A stretch of 64,000 nt of DNA. Origin: Panicum virgatum (lineage: Eukaryota > Streptophyta > Magnoliopsida > Poales > Poaceae). Of the stretch, positions 12,727-24,705 are shown piece by piece; positions within the stretch are counted from its first letter, which is position 1, and each line of letters opens with the position of its first letter. The translations under genes were made by a program, and so were the position numbers. A model generated the notes under the pieces. The model was not told the origin of the DNA. It saw only the letters and a program-made list of their open reading frames with translations, and ran no database searches. Location: positions 51,677,441-51,741,440 of the forward strand of contig NC_053143.1 in NCBI RefSeq assembly GCF_016808335.1. The letters are read 5' to 3'.

Positions 12727-13230
12727 TCAGGCGTCGTCCTCGAAGTCCACAAGTCTAAGGGCAGGGTCGTGCTCTCCGAGGGACTCGGCGATGCCGTCAC
12801 TATCGTAGTAGATCCAAATCTCTGGGTCTTCTTCCTCCTCCTCAGAGGGTGACTGAGGTGGAGGTGGAACTCTATCATCGACTCTAGGTGAGTAGCCGGT
12901 CTTCTTCACCTTACCGCCCCACGGGTAGGTGAAAAGCCTCTTGCGAGCGACGTAGCGGCGTCGTGGTCCTCCATGAGTGTAGTGGCAATACTGGTAAACC
13001 TGGTCGAGGATTCTGGAGAGGCTCTCCTCGGATTTCTCGCATGCTTCCTGGATAGCATGAATCCGGTCATCTGCTGCTGCAAGCTGGGCTCTAGTATGCT
13101 CCAACTCAAACCGTAGTGCTGGCTCTCAGTCCTCGGCCCCTACGGCTCTCTGAATGGCCTCTGACAGCACTGCAGAGAGGGATCCTAGGCTAGGGAAAGG
13201 GGAGGTCATCTCATCTTCGTATCCTGCCAT
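12727..13230 (-). pseudogene. pre-gag ORF of gypsy A, one in-frame stop
   Basis: Between the primer-binding site and gag, in the element's own orientation, a frame starts MAGYEDEMTSPFPSLGSLSA at 13230 and runs to a stop at 12727, with a single in-frame TGA at 13126-13128. The first part is helical and hydrophobic. After the stop comes a charged coiled-coil-like segment (LEHTRAQLAAADDRIHAIQE), then a basic stretch (RRRYVARKR) and an acidic tail. It has the same frame on both sides of the TGA, so it was probably one protein of about 167 residues. I do not recognise a domain. Confidence 0.5.
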
Positions 13231-13388
13231 CTGCGAAAATTTTGAAAAAGATGAGTCAGTAGAGGTGAAACAATTTTTATAAAGTAGAGGATAAGGAAAG
13301 GCTATAAGCAATTTTTGAAATTAATTTTTAGTAAAGTAGGTCCTATCTAGCGGCCAATCCTAGCGTCTCGTCCTACGGCCAAACTTCG

Positions 13389-13400
13389 GCTCTGATACCA
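13389..13400 (-). other. primer-binding site of gypsy A (initiator Met tRNA)
   Basis: On the minus strand TGGTATCAGAGC lies four bases inside the LTR end (LTR boundary at 13405). It is the standard plant initiator-methionine tRNA primer site and fixes the direction and the 5' LTR. Confidence 0.9.
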
Positions 13401-13404
13401 CCTC

Positions 13405-16400
13405 TGTCGGACCCCGTTGTCGAGATCCACTGTGCTTACCGTACCAGTCCCTGGATCAGTAGCTGGTACGCAAAGGTACACAGAAATGGTACAGAAAGCC
13501 TGACATCGCATACATTTCATATCACAGAGTCATACATAAGATTCTTACATAACGGCTCGCAGGTCGTAAACTTTATTACACGGCGGAAGCACTACGCGGA
13601 CACCCAAAACCAAAAGCAAAAGTATGGGCGTAGGCGAAACCCTATCTACGCGTCTTCATCTACATCGAACTCGCCTTCTACATCTTCTGCTGAAAAACAT
13701 GAGGATAGGTGGGGTGAGTACATAATGTACTCAGCAATCCCTATCTTTTAAACAAAGGTTTATTTATATGCATGGGACAAGGCAAGGGGAGGCTTGGGTT
13801 TAGTTTTCCGGAAAAAGCTAATTTTAATGCATGTGTGAAATCCTACTATGTTTCTTCGGAAAAGATAAGGTACGATAAGAGTATTTTTCATTATATAGGT
13901 GTTGGCCCTGGGGGAGATACTTCAATCCCGCTAGTTCCCGTGCTTAAAAGCACACTGCCACACTATGGCATTTCCACATAGCTTTGCCCGATATCTCGGC
14001 ATACAAGTTCGGGATTCTATTCCATCCAGCACACACACACAAAAACTTCCGAAATCCTAATCACTGTGACTTCACCATAGCATACCTGAGGCCGCAGGCA
14101 CGGCTATCTGGATAGATTTAATCTCTGCAGGGTTTGTACACTTTACCCACATGATATACTTGAGTTACGTCAAGTACAACTTGATCCCGCACACGCATAG
14201 GACATATAGCCCACAACCACCACGGAACAATCAGGGGCCCAATAGCACACAGCTAAAGGATATAGTTCATTTCACGACACGGTACACCACACAGGTCCCG
14301 TGCCAGGGCCAGACTCTGGCACGCCACACAGGTCCTAGGTCCGCTCCTGGTGTTCGTTGCACCCTACCTCTAGGTGAATTGCGGTTCTAAGCCCATGGGT
14401 TCGTGACCAAGTCCGTCCTAGGTCGGACATGTGGTTGCATGAAACAAATGCTAGGTGATTACCACAACGACAATCCTTATATGCTAGGGCAGACTCTCCG
14501 TAGCATATGCATAAAGTAGGTGCATAGCCATATCTTTCCCAGCTCAAAATAGTTTTAAAAAACATTTATAAACTAACACGAGAAAACATTGTTTTTGAAA
14601 GTTTTGTGATAGTGAAGCTTCAAGCCTAACCATTTTGAAATAATAATTTTGACCTATGGTTATCAAGGGATCAGGGTGCTCAAAGATCAAGGAGTGGCTT
14701 AATCAACAAGTTTTGGGTAAACCCTAACCGGGAGAAAAACATTCTAAAAGACACATCATGCACGAAATAAAAAAGTCCAATTTAAATGTTTGTCTTATTT
14801 TATGTTTGCGAAAATCTGGGTTCAACATGATCAAGGAGAGGCGATTGGACTTGCCTTCAAACTCTTTGACTGGTTCTTCCACGTAGTCCGGGTCCTCAGG
14901 ATCGTCGTCGAACGTGGCATCATTCGAACCTACGCACGTACGTCGAACATTACTAACGGCTCGGACGAACGCGATCAAACAAACAAGCACACAACATTTG
15001 GAAATAAACTTTGATTTATGTGAATTTGGTATGGTTGCGTAGATCTTGATTTTAGAAAATTTTAGGAACAAGAATCATCGAATTTGGATGAAGAATGAGG
15101 AAGTTATGGCTTATGGATGTTTTAAATCATAGAAAATGTGAAATCATGGAATATTCTTAAGAATATCCTCAATCCAGGGGCCTTTTTGCAAAAACCAGGG
15201 ACTAAAATGTAATAAAGAGTAAACTTCCAGGGGTCTGGTTGTAAGAATCGGTCCAAGGACGGTAGGTTCTATATTTTAAAACCTCAGGGTTTAAACTGTA
15301 AAGTCAGGGGCTTATTTCTAATTATTTTTGAACTACGTTGGACTGTGGGTTGATTTCTAAAAGTTCAGGGGCTCTTTAGCAAAACTGTCTGGGCGAACCG
15401 GTATGTTCTAATCTCGGGCGTTCGCTCTGGATCGGACGGCTGGGATCAATCGCGCGTGTGGGGCAGCGGCGCGCGGCGGAGGTTTGCCGGAGCTCACCGA
15501 AAACGGCGCTCCGAGGCTCAAATCGGCTCGGGTTTGGGTCTGGGAGGTTCAGCGCGACATGGGTAATCCACCTGGGACAAGGGCGTGGCACAGTGAGGTT
15601 CTGGGCAGTGCGGGCAAGGGGAGCGGCGGCTCTGCGCGGCGAGGCTCGCTGGTGCGGGCCGTGCAGGGCGCGTTGGTGCTGGTTTGTGGGTGCTAACTAG
15701 TCGGGGAGCTTCTGTGAGGCGAGCGCAAGCTAACGCGAGGCTCGCGTGGGGCTGTGGGGCTCTACAGTGAGTTCGCCATGGTGAACTGCGGGTGGCGCGG
15801 CAACGTCACGCCGAAATCGGTGTTCTAGCTTGGGGAAAGCCCTAGGGGTTACAGGTTCCGGCCTAGGAGCAAGGTGGGGGCAATGGCGGTGGCTTGGGGG
15901 CCGGGCACTAGTTGAGAAGGAAAATAGGGGGCGCGCAATCCAAGCTATGTAGGGGCCGGGAGCGAGGAGTGGGGGTCCGAGCGGAGCAGGGGCGGGATCG
16001 AGCTCGGGCTTGCCGGACACGTGGCCGGGGTGGGTGTAGGTGCCGGGCACTGGAGCAAGAAGAAGGGTAGGAGGAAGACGGTGTCGGCGCCAGGCGCGGG
16101 GGCGCGAGTGTGCGGGCGAAGGCGGGCGGGCGCGCGGCAGTGGCGGATTTCGGCGTGGCGTGGGCCGGCGCGCAGACGCGCGCGCGCGAGGCGCTGGACC
16201 GGCGCGGTACGGAGGCGTTCCATGCGGGGGAGGGGAAAAGGGGGTGGGTTCGGCCGGGGAAGCGGATCGGGCTAGGCCGCGGGGAGAGAAAAGAGAGAGG
16301 GCGGCCCAGTTGAGGTTTTAGGGTTTAAACATTTTCAAATGGAGTTTGAAATCAAGTTTGAATGGGATTTTGAAAAGTTTAGAGCACAAACATGCACAAC

Positions 16401-16584
16401 AAATTTTATTAGCCCCACCACAACCTAAAGAGGCACTCAAAAACTTTGGAACACTTTTTGAAAAGCGCTTTGTTACCAAAGAAAATGTAAACTACTTGCG
16501 GGTTTTGGGCAAAAATTATTTGAGCTTTGAAAATTTAAATTTTATTTTGCAAATTTTTAAAGGGTACGAAAATAGGGTGTTACA
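13405..16584 (-). repeat. 5' LTR of gypsy A, about 3.2 kb
   Basis: It has TG...CA ends: TGTCGGACCCCG at 13405 and GGGTGTTACA at 16584, in plus-strand reading. The 15400-16310 part is strongly GC-rich and yields many false open frames on both strands. The five bases to the right are ATGTG; the matching target copy on the other side is lost with the deleted half. Confidence 0.85.
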
Positions 16585-16639
16585 ATGTGTGCGTGGTGTG
16601 TGTTGTTTGCGTGTGTGCGTGGAGTGTGTCATTCCAGAG

Positions 16640-18124
16640 GGGCGTTAAGGGAGGCAAATTTGTCGTGTGCCCGATCTGAGGCACACGGCAAAGGATTTGT
16701 TTTCCGTGCGCCGTAGATCTAGCACACGGCAAAGGGAGTTTATCGTGTGCCTTGGATCTGGCACACGGCAAACCATGTCTTTGCCGTGTGCCCTCTGGCC
16801 GGCACACGGCAAAAACATTTTCAAAATTTTAAAGATTGATTCAAATTGTTCCATTAATTCATATTTGCATAACTTTGTCACGTTCTTTACCTTACCAAAG
16901 TGCCTCAACAATTCATGTTTCAGGATTCTATGATAAAAAATCTATTATTTCATGTGTTTCAAATTCAAATTCAATTTCTATCAAATATATCATTTCCACA
17001 ACGTGTTTAACTAAATTTGAATGAATGAACCTTAAATACCTTCCCAAAGTCAATCGACAATTCATGTTTGATGATTCTATCAAAAATATCCATTATTTCA
17101 TGCAATTATATCTCAATTTCAATGAATACCAAATGGATATTTTTTAAATGAAAAAAATTAAAAACTATCAAACTGGCATGAAGCAATCTAGGTTGGTGGT
17201 TGCATATACAAAAAGTTTTGATGTCAAACTCGAATTCAACGGTCACTTTGCTTCGAAATTATAACTCCTCTTTCTCAAACTCTGTGGATCTTCTCTGGAG
17301 ATGCTTCGATTTGTAAGGGGCGTACGTGACAACTTGTTCGAAACCTTCTATACTTTTTACCACAGCATCCACATATGAAATCATGATACCAGGACAAAAT
17401 TTATAATTTTCAGTCTTGGTTTGGTTTTTACAAAATTTTAAAACAGTCTGGCCACACGTTCGGGGTCATGGTTCGTGACCAAGATGTTTCAAATTAGCTT
17501 CCATTGCGTGTATATGGTCTAACATTGGACTCAATAACAAGAATATCATTTTTCGATTCAGTAAATTCCATTTTTTTCAAGCACCTGCAGTTCAAATTTG
17601 CCTTTATTAAAAAAACCATTTTAAAATATAAAATTAATAACTATAGCAAATGGACCCATAATCATACAAAAAAGTAACATGGAATACCACGTATTATACA
17701 AGTTTAGAAGAAAAAATTGGAAGCATGGAATCAAATGTTTTTCATCCGTTTTGTCGTGTGCCTAGACATGACACACGACAAAGTGGTATGTTTGCCGTGT
17801 GCCTGGACGAGATACACGGCAAATTTTTAGATTTGCCATGTGCCTGACGTTAGGCACATGGCAAATTGGTAGGTTTGCCATGTGTGTCTCTTTGTCGTGT
17901 GCTCGTACGTCAGACGCACGGTTTTTTTAATGTTTGTCATGGGCCTCGTTCTTTGCCGTGTGCTCGATCCCGAAGCACACGACAAAGGATCCGTTTGCCG
18001 TGTGTCTTTTTTTTGCCGCGAGTTTCTCTCGTGGCACACGGCAAAGGATGTGTTTGCCGTGTGCCCGATATTTTGCACACAGCAAATGTTGAGGCACACG
18101 GCAAACGTGAGTTTTCCGGTAGTG
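16640..18124. repeat. CACTA-1 right subterminal repeats and right end
   Basis: TTTGCCGTGTGCC-type motifs occur in two clusters (16657-16815 and 17750-18108). Between them, about 16816-17745 is AT-rich non-coding DNA in which I see no gene. The end is TCCGGTAGTG at 18115-18124. Some motif copies are degenerate (TTTGTCGTGTGCC, TTTGCCATGTGCC), suggesting age. Confidence 0.82.
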
Positions 18125-19155
18125 CTATTAGAAAACAGACCTTGTGGGTTTTGGGCAAAAAATATTTGAGCTTTGAAAATTTAAAATTTTATTTTGCAAA
18201 TTTTGAAAGGGCACGAAAATAGGGTGTTACAAAACCTACCCCCTAAAAAGAATCTCGTCCTCGAGATTCTAGCTAATTCTCGAATAGGTAGGGGATTTTT
18301 TTTTCTTCAAATCGTCTTCGCGTTCCCATGTTGCTTCGGCTTCCATGTGGTTGCTCCACTGGACTCGGCAAAACCTTACGGCAGTCCGTCTTGTTTGCCG
18401 AGTGGCTACGTCCAAAATTTTGATGGGTCTTTCCTGATATTGCAAATCAGGTTGTAGGTCCATGACTTCTGTCGGAACTTGTTCCTCGGGCACTCTCAGG
18501 AACTTTTTCAGTTGAGACGCATGAAAGACGTGTATATCTGACATTTCCTCCGGTAGTTCCAGACGATATGCCACAACTTCTACTCTCTTTATTATCTCGA
18601 AGGGCCCGATATACCTAGGGGCTAGCTTTCCGCGGACTTGAAATCTGCGGGTCCCTCTGATTGGTGACACTTCCAAATACACATAGTCTATTTCTTCAAA
18701 TTCCAAATCGCGTCTGCGATTGTCGGCATAACTCTTCTATCTGCGTTGCACAGCTTTCAAATTCTCCCGAATCTTAGCTACTTGCTCTTCGGCTTCTCGA
18801 ATGCATTCAGGTCCAAAGTACGACCGTTCGCCAACTTCAGACCACATGAGTGGCGTTCTGCATTTCCTTCCGTAAAGGGCTTTGAAAGGTGACATTTTCA
18901 AGCTAGCTTGGTAACTATTGTTGTAGGAGAATTCCACAAAAGAGACTATTTTCCCTGTTGCTTCCATAGGTGAGCACACAAGCTCTCAGCATATCTTCTA
19001 ATATCTGATTCACCCTTTCGGTTTGACGGTTAGTTTGTGGGTGATAAGCCGAACTAAAATCCAACTTAGTTCCCAAAGTTTCATGCAATTTCTTCCAGAA
19101 TCTCGAACTAAACTTGCGTCCCGATCGGACACGATCCTACTTGGCACTCTAAGGT
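18125..19155 (-). mobile_element. Ty3/gypsy retrotransposon B, 3' end (integrase C-terminus and start of 3' LTR)
   Basis: The minus strand has the end of a pol polyprotein. Near 19130 is the integrase catalytic stretch IVSDR, and after a frameshift LGTKLDFSSAYHPQTN and TERVNQ. Then comes ALYGRKCRTPL (18979-18737), and after an in-frame stop a C-terminal block 18706-18269 with a chromodomain-like VQWSNHMEAEATWERED ending. A polypurine tract (TTTTTAGGGGGTAGG) precedes the LTR start TGTAACACCC at 18231. Only 107 bp of 3' LTR remain before CACTA-1. The LTR end is nearly identical to that of fragment A, but the order along the chromosome is wrong for A and B to be one undisturbed element. Confidence 0.85.
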
Positions 19156-19799
19156 GCAGAGCTCATGGGTGTATAAATATTTATAATGATATAAAGAATT
19201 TCGCTAATAAAAAATAGATCAAAGTATTTAACATAATATGTTAAAGTAGTTAATTGTTCTAAAATTAACTAAACTCAAACTTTAATTGTTATTAGTAAAA
19301 TGAAGAATATTTTCATTGGCAATTATTGATATTAAAATCGATATCATTATAATAGTTCAATCTTGGTGTTTATAAATATTATCAAATACGAATTTAGAAT
19401 AAGATATAGAGAGAGAAACAATGAAAAACAAATCTAGATACATCAACTTTAGTATAATATTAAAATTGAATACTAATGTGGATATCCATATTCACATTTC
19501 ACCCATAGTCGTATGGCATATAGCTCATACTCAGCAATTGAATTCCAAACAAATACAATATTATAGATTAAAATTATAAGTATAAGCGGACAACCTGACA
19601 ATCTCTGGTTGGCATTTTTTTTGACTTATTTGAAAGCCAATGCATGGAATTGTTTATCAATGTTAAGATATACATTAGTCAATTTTTTAGTAAGACTTGG
19701 AGTTCCTTTGGTTAGAGTTCACTTCACATCAAATTGTCATCATGACCACATAACAGAAAATCTGCAGGTGGTGAAGGGAGGGTTGACTCCGCTGATGGC
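19156..19799. other. AT-rich spacer, no recognised gene
   Basis: It lies between gypsy fragment B and the CACTA-3 left end. Short AT-rich frames only, nothing supportable. Confidence 0.5.
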
Positions 19800-20389
19800 C
19801 ACTACTACATAAAGGCTAATTTGTCCCGGTTCGGAAACCTTCTTGTCCCGGTTTCCCAACCGGGAATGCCAGGCCGGGACAAAAGGGGGACCTTTTGTCC
19901 CGGGTCTGGTAACTGGGACAAAAGGCTACCTTTTGTCCCGGTTGGTAACACCAACCGGGACAAAACTGGCGCAACCTTTTGTCCGGGTTGGTGTTACCAA
20001 CCAGGACAAAAGGTCCCTTTTTTTCCTATTTTCCTTTTCTCAATTCTATTTCTATTTCAATTATACTTTTGCATTTCAATTAAACTTATGTATTGAAATT
20101 CGGTGTGTATGATCTCCACTAATATATATATATAGTTACTTATATAGTATTTGTCCTAGATAGTTTTCATATATAAATTAATTCACTTATATATATGTGT
20201 GTACACATATCTATACATGTGAATTCCTTTACATATGAAAATGACTAGGACCAATATTATATATATATATATTATTGGAGTGCTTATATATATAATACAT
20301 ACATACTCATAAATAGAAATTTAATACATACACACACATATATATTTACATAGGTATATTCATTCTTAATTACATATATACGCGTATAT

Positions 20390-22059
20390 TATCATATTTT
20401 CTGCGATTGTCAATATTAGATAGTCCATCATAGTAGAATTTGCCTTTTGGATCGAGCACTTGCTCAACAATAAATCCGGACAATTGTTCTTGAATCGCCA
20501 TAATCCTTTCCTCCGGTATGAGTTTATCGCGCATCTCCTCGAACAATGAAAAAAGGGGATAATTAATTTCGACTAATTAAAATACGAGTTCAAATATTAA
20601 CAAGTTTTTTACTTACTTCCTCCTCCCAATCTGTCCAGGCCCTTGGAGGACCTACCAGACCATGGATGTTCTCGCATACATAGTATGCGCATAAATTAGT
20701 GCCTTGTTTCTGCCTCATACACTTTAAGAGAGAAGAAATTATCAGGTATTTACATGAATATATAATAAAACTAATGAATCATGCAACGAATCATCCAAGT
20801 GCGTACCGTAAAATCTGTCTTGATCTTCAATTCCTTGTCAAATTTGCCTGGATGATTTTTAGCAAATTGTTTCCAAATCCTGTGCATGATTAGAACAATT
20901 ATAGTCAAGTAACAAAGTGATTCAAATTATCGGTCATCGACGGAGTAGTGGTAGAATTACTTTTTCATCATGTTAAGAAGATTTTAGTATTGTTCTGGAT
21001 TTCTCCTCAATGAGTCCATAACCACGAGTAGGCTCTTCTCGGGAATTATGACAATTAGGACCCAGTGTTCACTGCAAGATTATACGGAGGTAGTTCTTGG
21101 TAGTTAAGGTTTAAACAATTCGATTACAGAATAGAAAGAATTAGACGGAAGGAATCACTCATGCAAAGTTGTAAGGAAACAATATCATTTGTTTGTCATG
21201 ATGAACGCTTATGTACTTGAACAAGTTTTGTTATAGCTCATCGGCAGTGTCACGTAGAATCCTCCAATTACAAGTAATTGGGTCGATGAAGCCGTGGTGA
21301 GAGTATCCCTTTCTCCAGCAAGTTTGTATCTCCATTCTACATGATACCGAATAAATCAAGGGATCAGTATGTTGAGATCATGCAAAACAATACGTAAGGA
21401 GAGTAAAATACTTACAGAACCCACAAGCCGACCATAGAGATGTCGAGGTCCTCCTGATGGAATAGTTGGTAAATTTCTTCCCAATTTATCCAAATAATGG
21501 CCTCCCCCCGTAAGAAATCGTCATCTTTAATTTTTGCGCCCTGCATGAAGATGCAATCAGCCATCGCACGCATGTAGTGCCGGTGCAGCTTATACGTTTG
21601 CGTTGGAAGCACGGACACTACTTCGGGGGGTACAAGAGCTTTGCCCAGCTCATACGTCCATTTGACAACCACATCGGCCTTTGGAATATCTTCTCCCCCT
21701 GCAATCTGAGCCGCCGTCAGGTTTGATTCTTTCAAAAATGTAACAAAGTCTTGTTCTTGTGTCGTCTGTCCCACTACGAGAGGCTCTATTGATTGTTTCT
21801 TTTGGGCTCCGAGCTGTCGAACGTCGGACGACGACGACTTTGATTGTCTCTTCTTTTTCTCAGTAGTTTTGATAATTGTGCTTTCGTAGTCTGAAGGGGG
21901 ATCTCTCGGAATGAATTTTCTCTTATTTGCTTCGCACATTCCCTTAAAAAATTTCAAATCTGTCAGATTTATCACTTTCTCGGGCTCCGGCTTCGGCTTC
22001 GGCTTGAAGTGCTCTTTAACTCTTTCTTGAGTTATCCGATCGCATTCTTCAAGGCTCAT
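20390..22059 (-). pseudogene. CACTA-3 protein, C-terminal part with Ulp1-like (C48) cysteine protease fold
   Basis: Minus-strand exons: a 215-residue block from 22059 (MSLEECDRITQERVKEHFKP...), then exons continuing to about 20390. The protease signature is spread over the last exons: EHWVLIVIIPEKSLLVVMDS (His codon 21065-21067, Asp codon 21014-21016) and, after a Gln-bearing stretch, [14 protein letters not shown] with the presumed nucleophile Cys codon at 20690-20692. His, Asp and Cys are the Ulp1/SENP catalytic triad. Many grass CACTA elements carry such a domain; its role in transposition is not established. The upstream part has an in-frame TAG at 22063 and frameshifts, so the whole gene is broken even though the triad survives. 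Confidence 0.72.
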
Positions 22060-22062
22060 GTC

Positions 22063-24705
22063 CTAGGGTTTAATAGGAGCCTCCTTGGTTTCCTTCTTCT
22101 TTTGAGGCTCCTTAGCTAGTGCAGCTACCTTCTTTGCCAGCGGCTGTTTCTGCTTCTTTGCCGGCGGCGGAGGGGGTGACCATGGAGGCGACGGTGACGC
22201 TTGAGTGTTCATCGGCGCATGAGATGATGGTGATGGAGAATGTGCCGGTGAACCTTGCCGAGACAGTGCTGCCCTTGGGGAGTTTTGCAGAGATGCCAGC
22301 CTTGGAGAGGCATGCTGAGATGCCGGTCTTGGTGTTTGATCATCTGAATGGCTTCTCCCATAGGATGTAGCCATGAATGGCTTCTGCTAGTGTCCTTTCC
22401 CCATCGCCTCCAGGAATATCAAGCTCAAGCGTCTCCAAACCCTGGCACACCTGCTCCATGCCAACTCTTGTATATCCTGGTGGAATTTGCTGCCCGTGGT
22501 ACACGTCGCCTGGTTGGGTTGGCATGGCGGTACCGTACGCAATAGTGAACATTAAGTTCTTAATGGCAGTCTGCAGGTCACAAGGTGTCCGCTGGGTGAT
22601 CTCATCCACTGGAAATTGCTGCGGGGCAGTTGCTTTAACTACGGCCTGGATCCCCGTTGGCTCGGCGACGGCGACGTCTATGGAAAAGCAGCTGCTTTTC
22701 CGCTAAGACAGATGATCGGCTGCGACATTAGGCTCTGGAGGCACCGTTTGCGCTTGCTGTTGCTGGCTCATTGCTATGGCCACTTGGCGTTGATCCTCTT
22801 CCTCCAGTCTTTGATCATGTGACATGAGTCGTTCCTCTAGCCTTCGCAAGTGCTCCCGCTCATCATTCTTTCTTCTTTGCCGGCTTCTATATGATTCAAT
22901 GTAATCCCTGAACCCATACTTCCACAGAACCACGCCTTTGCCTCTTGTGCAGCACGGATGCTCTGGATTCCCAAGGGCGTAAGTCAGCACGTCCCTCTCC
23001 CTATCTGGCTGGAATGTTCCCTCGGCCGCTGCTTGTATGACCTCCTGTAGTCTCTGGGCTGCTCGCTGGATGTTTGGCCCATAGATGCAGTCACCAGTCA
23101 ATGGGTCCAGCTTCCCCCGTGACCATAAAACCAGGTCCTTGACCTTTCAGGCCAGTTCATGGTCGCATTGGATGCCTGTGTCAAGCAGATCCTGCTCCAT
23201 CTTCTCCCATTTGGGTATTGCAAGCTTGTAGCCTCCTTAGCCTAGAGTTTATGGTACACTTTCTTTGAGGCATTGTCTTGGCCTTCTGCACCTTCTGAAG
23301 CCCAGCTCTGAAGACTTCTGAAGCCAATGACCCCTGAGCTTTTCGAGCTCGCCGGTAATACGGGTGTGGTCCCGGTCTTGATATATTTCTTCGTCAAAAT
23401 TTTCTTGAATGATTGCAGCTATTCGGCCCATCTTACTCAGGGTCCAGCGCTTGCATATCTCTTCGGATTCAGCTGGAACCGTGAAGTTTTTCTTAAGCTC
23501 CCGCCAGCACCATTCTTTTTCTCTTTCGGGTACCGCATCCGGTTCCTCGTTTGGATTGGTTGCTTTCCAGAGCCTAAAGCTGATCGGATGGTATCTGACA
23601 ATACATCCAGATTGTCTTATGAACTTTTTGGCGGCAGCTTCTGGAGCGATCGGTTCCCATCAGACCCTTCCTATGGCTGGATGTTCCCTCGGCCGCTGCT
23701 TGTATGACCTCCTGTAGTCTCTGGGCTGCTCGCTGGATGTTTGGCCCATAGATGCAGTCACCAGTCAATGGGTCCAAGCTTCCCCCGTGACCATAAAACC
23801 AGGTCCTTGACCTTTCAGGCCAGTTCATGGTCGCAGGTTGGATGCCTGTGTCAAGCAGATCCTGCTCCATCTTCTCCCATTTGGGTATTGCAAGCTTGTA
23901 GCCTCCTTAGCCTAGAGTGTTATGGTACACTTTATTTGAGGCATTGTCTTTGGCCTTCTGCACCTTCTGAAGCCCAAGCTCTGAAGACTTCTGAAGCCCA
24001 ATGACCCCTGAGCTTTTCGAGCTCGCCGGTAAATACGGGTGTGGTCCCGGTCTTGATATATTTCTTCGTCAAAATTTTCTTGAATGATTGCAGCTATTCG
24101 GCCATCTTACTCAGGGTCCAGCGCTTGCATATCTCTTCGGATTCAGCTGGAACCGTGAAGTTTTTCTTAAGCTCCCGCCAGCACCATTCTTTTTCTCTTT
24201 CGGGTACCGCATCCGGTTCCTCGTTTGGATTGGTTGCTTTCCAGAGCCTAAAGCTGATCGGGATGTGGTATCTGACAATACATCCAGATTGTCTTATGAA
24301 CTTTTTGGCGGCAGCTTCTGGAGCGATCGGTTCGCCATCTGGACCAACTTCCGTTATAATGAACCGCCCTTCCAGTTTTTTTGTTGGGCCTCGCTTCGTC
24401 TTTTTCTGCTGTGACAATGATCCAGACGGCTATAAATAAACATTCATAGTATTCATATAGATTCAGATGAAAATATGATTGTCACTACAAATAAGTATAG
24501 TTGTGATATGTACATTAGCACTTTGTTCAGCAGCAGCGTCATCCTGAATAGATGGTGGCTCAATTCCATCACCGGACATATTCAAATATATGTCGGTATT
24601 GCTGCCATCATCAGCTTGTTCAGCGACATCTCCTTGACCTTCGCCAATCATATTCAACAGGAACTGTTCGTCTTCCACGTCTGTGTGTCGCAGGTCCATC
24701 GTAAC
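22063..24705 (-). pseudogene. CACTA-3 protein, N-terminal part (En/Spm-type), decayed
   Basis: From 24705 downwards: an acidic start (MDLRHTDVEDEQFLLNMIGE); a second exon from 24417 (MSQQKKTKRGPTKKLEGRF...) with WCWRELKKNFTVPAESEEIC; then WPERSRTWFYGHGGSLDPLT, the conserved GDCIYGPNIQRAAQRLQEVI and a Gln/Glu/Arg-rich coiled coil (about 23101-22703); then a Pro/Ser-rich linker to 22063. The GDCIYGPN segment is present twice because of a 0.67-kb tandem duplication. A frameshift near 22350 and stop codons disrupt it. Function in the family: DNA-binding transposition protein. Confidence 0.66.
23005..24335. repeat. Tandem duplication of about 672 bp inside CACTA-3
   Basis: 23005-23660 and 23676-24335 are near-identical and in the same orientation. 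For example 'cctcggccgctgcttgtatg' occurs at about 23019 and 23690, and 'cttcgtcaaaattttcttga' at about 23388 and 24064. Copies differ by single-base indels, some of which shift the frame. The second copy keeps the more complete coding sequence. Confidence 0.88.

Larger units (their letters stand above)
10771..16584 (-). mobile_element. Ty3/gypsy retrotransposon A, 5' half (long LTR, gag, protease start)
   Basis: On the minus strand: a 5' LTR of about 3.2 kb (16584 to 13405), primer-binding site, a short pre-gag ORF, gag, zinc knuckle and the start of the protease, ending abruptly near 10771. The LTR begins TGTAACACCCTA and ends ...CCGACA. LTR length, Met-tRNA primer site and gag type fit a Del/Tekay-like chromovirus (RIRE3/Retrosat type), an assignment from general family knowledge. 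RT, RNase H and integrase are missing. The same LTR type occurs in fragment B at 18125-18231. Confidence 0.82.
5291..18124 (-). mobile_element. CACTA-1 (En/Spm superfamily), nested and decayed
   Basis: The left end is CACTACCGGA at 5291-5300 and the right end is its inverse TCCGGTAGTG at 18115-18124. Both ends are followed inwards by many copies of TTTGCCGTGTGCC in both orientations, the subterminal repeats to which CACTA transposition proteins bind. Internal coding remains on the minus strand match a TNP2-type transposase and a TNP1-like (Ptta/En/Spm) protein. A 5' part of a gypsy retrotransposon (10771-16584) sits inside. The trinucleotides flanking the ends are CTG and CTA, so the 3-bp target duplication is imperfect and the two ends could belong to different copies. 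Confidence 0.75.

Noticed and set aside
15376..16321. Many overlapping Arg/Ala/Gly-rich frames on both strands
   Set aside because: They lie inside the GC-rich part of a gypsy LTR and are frame shadows without domains.
19500..19560. RNase H-like codons (AEYELYAI on the minus strand)
   Set aside because: Too short, and the flanks do not continue as a polyprotein.
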